From Pedobacter sp. (GTDB lineage Bacteria > Bacteroidota > Bacteroidia > Sphingobacteriales > Sphingobacteriaceae), in NCBI GenBank assembly GCA_030149995.1, contig JASLGV010000455.1, forward strand, positions 1 to 5,809: a stretch of 5,809 bases of DNA, given 5' to 3'. The notes under the pieces are model-generated. The model worked only from the letters and a program-made list of their open reading frames with translations. It was not told where the DNA came from and ran no database searches. The position numbers and the translations under genes were made by a program. Shown one piece after another: positions 4,158 to 5,809 of the stretch (positions are counted from its first letter, which is position 1; each line of letters begins with the position of its first letter).

Positions 4158-5519
4158 ATGTGGTATAATAATATTTTAGAAACGATTGGCAATACGCCGC
4201 TGGTAAAGTTAAATGCTGTTACAAAGGGTATTTCTGCTACCATTCTGGCAAAAATTGAAACCACCAATCCCGGTAACTCAATTAAAGACCGGATGGCACT
4301 CAAGATGATTGAAGATGCCGAAAAAAGCGGAAAGTTAAAACCGGGCGGTACCATTATTGAAGGTACTTCTGGTAATACTGGTATGGGGCTTGCTATGGCT
4401 GCCATTATCAAAGGATATAAATGTATTTTTACAACAACAGATAAGCAATCAAAAGAAAAGGTAGATGCTTTACGGGCATTCGGTGCGGAGGTAATTGTTT
4501 GCCCAACCAATGTAGACCCGGAAGATCCAAGATCTTATTATTCAGTATCGTCGAGACTGGAGCGCGAAGTACCTAATTCGTGGAAACCAAATCAATATGA
4601 TAACCTGGCCAATTCGCAGGCGCACTACGAGCAAACCGGTCCTGAAATATGGGAGCAAACCGAAGGTAAAATTACCCACCTGGTGGTTGGAGTGGGTACT
4701 GGTGGCACCATTTCGGGAACTGGGAAATACTTAAAGGAAAAAAATCCGGATATAAAAATCTGGGGGATTGATACCTATGGATCGGTTTTTAAGAAATATA
4801 AAGAAACCGGTGTATTTGACAAGAACGAAATCTATCCTTACATAACGGAGGGAATTGGCGAGGATTTTTTACCGGCAAATGTTGATTTTGGTGTAATTGA
4901 CCTTTTTGAAAAGGTAACGGATAAAGATGCAGCGCTGATGACACGTGAGGTTTGCCGTAAGGAAGGTATCTTTGTTGGAAACTCTGCAGGGGCTGCTGTT
5001 GCCGGCTTGTTGCAGCTAAAAGATCAGTTAAAACCAGAGGATGTGGTGGTGGTTATTTTTCACGATCACGGCAGCCGCTATATGGGTAAAATGTACAATG
5101 AAGACTGGTTGCGTGAAAGGGGCTTCCTGAAAGATGAAAAGCTAACGGCCAAATCTATCCTTGCCAAAAAAGAAGCCGGAGAAATTGTAACACTCGATAC
5201 GGATAAAACGGTATTGGAAGCCATTAATACCATCAAGTCTATGAATATTTCTCAGATTCCGGTAACGCAGCAGGGTATGATTGTGGGGAAAGTTGCCGAA
5301 AGCGATATATTAACGGCACTGTTGGAAAATCCGGGGTTGAAATCGGCGCCTGTTTCGGATATTATGACAAGCACGTTTCCTTTTGTTGATCTGAATACCT
5401 CGATCGATAAAATTTCGGCCATGATTAACAAAGAAAATTCGGCGGTATTGGTTGAAGATGAAAGCGGAAAAATCGAAATTATCACGCAGTACGACATCAT
5501 CAACGCGATATCGGCTTAG
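4158..5519 (+). CDS. Cystathionine beta-synthase with C-terminal CBS-domain pair
   Basis: This cytoplasmic PLP enzyme joins serine (or an activated serine) and homocysteine to make cystathionine, the first step of transsulfuration toward cysteine. It has 453 residues. The PLP fold-type II core covers about 1-325: NPGNSIKDRMA with the PLP-binding Lys43, the substrate loop TSGNTG (70-75), the phosphate loop GVGTGGTISGTG (178-189), and ITEGIGEDFLP (229-239), which resembles cystathionine beta-synthase more than plain cysteine synthase. Two CBS domains follow at about 333-392 and 398-453 (GKVAESDIL, ITQYDIINA); such pairs usually bind adenine nucleotides or S-adenosylmethionine and regulate the core. 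The N-terminal haem-binding region of the animal enzyme is absent, since the protein begins directly at the catalytic core. It is transcribed alone, with a -7 box touching the start and a strong terminator at the end. An O-acetylserine-dependent cysteine synthase activity cannot be ruled out from sequence alone. Confidence 0.88.
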   Translation: MWYNNILETIGNTPLVKLNAVTKGISATILAKIETTNPGNSIKDRMALKMIEDAEKSGKLKPGGTIIEGTSGNTGMGLAMAAIIKGYKCIFTTTDKQSKEKVDALRAFGAEVIVCPTNVDPEDPRSYYSVSSRLEREVPNSWKPNQYDNLANSQAHYEQTGPEIWEQTEGKITHLVVGVGTGGTISGTGKYLKEKNPDIKIWGIDTYGSVFKKYKETGVFDKNEIYPYITEGIGEDFLPANVDFGVIDLFEKVTDKDAALMTREVCRKEGIFVGNSAGAAVAGLLQLKDQLKPEDVVVVIFHDHGSRYMGKMYNEDWLRERGFLKDEKLTAKSILAKKEAGEIVTLDTDKTVLEAINTIKSMNISQIPVTQQGMIVGKVAESDILTALLENPGLKSAPVSDIMTSTFPFVDLNTSIDKISAMINKENSAVLVEDESGKIEIITQYDIINAISA

Positions 5520-5542
5520 TGCTTTTTTTAATATAAAGAGAA

Positions 5543-5577
5543 GGCTTGTCCAGTTGAAATTGGGCAAGCCTTTTTTT
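5543..5577. terminator. Strong intrinsic terminator between convergent genes, probably bidirectional
   Basis: GGCTTGTCCAGT (5543-5554) pairs with ATTGGGCAAGCC (5559-5570), including two G-T wobbles, leaving a short loop TGAA. Seven T residues (5571-5577) follow on the plus strand, 24 bases after the cystathionine beta-synthase stop. Read on the minus strand, the stem is followed by TTCTCTTTATATT, also T-rich, and lies just beyond the end of the minus-strand epimerase gene. It can therefore serve both genes, most strongly the plus-strand one. Confidence 0.88.
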
Positions 5578-5598
5578 ATGAAAAAACAGAAATATGTA

Positions 5599-5809
5599 TT
5601 AGGATTTAAGCTTTTTAATGCCAATACCTGGTGCATCTATCAGGGTTACTTTTCCATCTACAACCTGCATGCCTTTGTATACATCGTTTGAGGTTAATAA
5701 GGCACCATCTAAATCGGCATAATCGCACATAGGAGCCAATTGGGCGGCGGCGGCAGAGATGGCGCAGGAGGTTTCGGTCATGCAGCCAATCATTACTTTC
5801 ATATCCAAT
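5599..5809 (-). CDS. Dipeptide epimerase (L-Ala-D/L-Glu epimerase type), C-terminal part only
   Basis: The minus-strand frame is open from the right edge to a TAA at 5601-5599, giving about 70 residues of C-terminus; the start lies outside the window. The visible sequence has GCMTETSCAISAAAAQLAP followed by YADLDGALL and ends with DAPGIGIKKL. This is the eighth strand and C-terminal region of enolase-superfamily dipeptide epimerases. The Asp-Leu-Asp of YADLDG matches the DxD motif that, in the characterised L-Ala-D/L-Glu epimerases, holds the amino group of the dipeptide. Such enzymes epimerise L-Ala-D-Glu released from peptidoglycan so that it can be degraded and reused. The catalytic lysines and metal ligands lie in the missing part, so the exact dipeptide specificity cannot be judged. 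The gene converges on the cystathionine beta-synthase gene with the shared terminator between them. Confidence 0.85.
   Translation of the reverse strand, partial: LDMKVMIGCMTETSCAISAAAAQLAPMCDYADLDGALLTSNDVYKGMQVVDGKVTLIDAPGIGIKKLKS

Noticed and set aside
4145..4510. 121-codon open frame on the minus strand over the start of the cystathionine beta-synthase gene
   Set aside because: It is opposite the PLP-binding core of a well-supported gene and has no family resemblance.
5452..5691. 79-codon plus-strand open frame over the end of the cystathionine beta-synthase gene
   Set aside because: It overlaps the second CBS domain, the terminator and the antisense of the epimerase gene, and its sequence has no protein-like pattern.

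Overview
The window looks like an ordinary chromosomal stretch from a Bacteroidota species, most likely a Pedobacter- or Mucilaginibacter-like member of the Sphingobacteriaceae. The reasons are the AT-rich spacers, the lack of well-spaced Shine-Dalgarno sequences, repeated promoter boxes of the Bacteroidota type (TTTG, about 19-20 bases, TAnnTTTG), and the style of the proteins. No rRNA, tRNA, CRISPR array, insertion sequence, phage gene or integrase was seen.

Layout. At the left edge, on the minus strand, is the N-terminal part of a small membrane protein (1-195). Divergent from it is lolD (317-967), the ATPase of the lipoprotein-release transporter, without its permeases. Two genes that overlap by one base follow: a stand-alone pre-ATP-grasp-like protein (1032-1508) and a HAD-fold protein with a damaged active site (1508-2110). 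Next is a conserved-looking 88-residue small protein (2275-2541) with a clear promoter and a strong terminator. A gene-free stretch of 314 bases follows, carrying a perfect 10-bp hairpin. After it come dprA (2856-3950), for natural-transformation DNA processing, then a 207-base very AT-rich spacer and a cystathionine beta-synthase with a C-terminal CBS-domain pair (4158-5519). A strong terminator, probably bidirectional, separates this from the C-terminal end of a minus-strand dipeptide epimerase (5599-5809), which is cut by the window edge.

How the genes work together. Apart from the coupled pair at 1032-2110, the genes appear to be independent housekeeping units: envelope lipoprotein export, DNA uptake and recombination, sulfur amino acid metabolism, and murein peptide recycling. 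Most have their own promoter-like box or terminator. In four cases (lolD, the 1032 gene, dprA, the cystathionine beta-synthase gene) the -7 box ends 2-4 bases before the chosen start codon, suggesting leaderless or nearly leaderless transcripts.

The best candidate for something undescribed is the 1032-2110 pair: a pre-ATP-grasp fold with no ATP-grasp catalytic domain, coupled to a HAD protein in which the nucleophile Asp is Glu and the motif IV Asp is Ala. Two likely non-enzymes derived from enzymes, made from one message, could form a ligand-sensing or regulatory complex. That is inference; the sequence shows only the degenerate motifs and the coupling.
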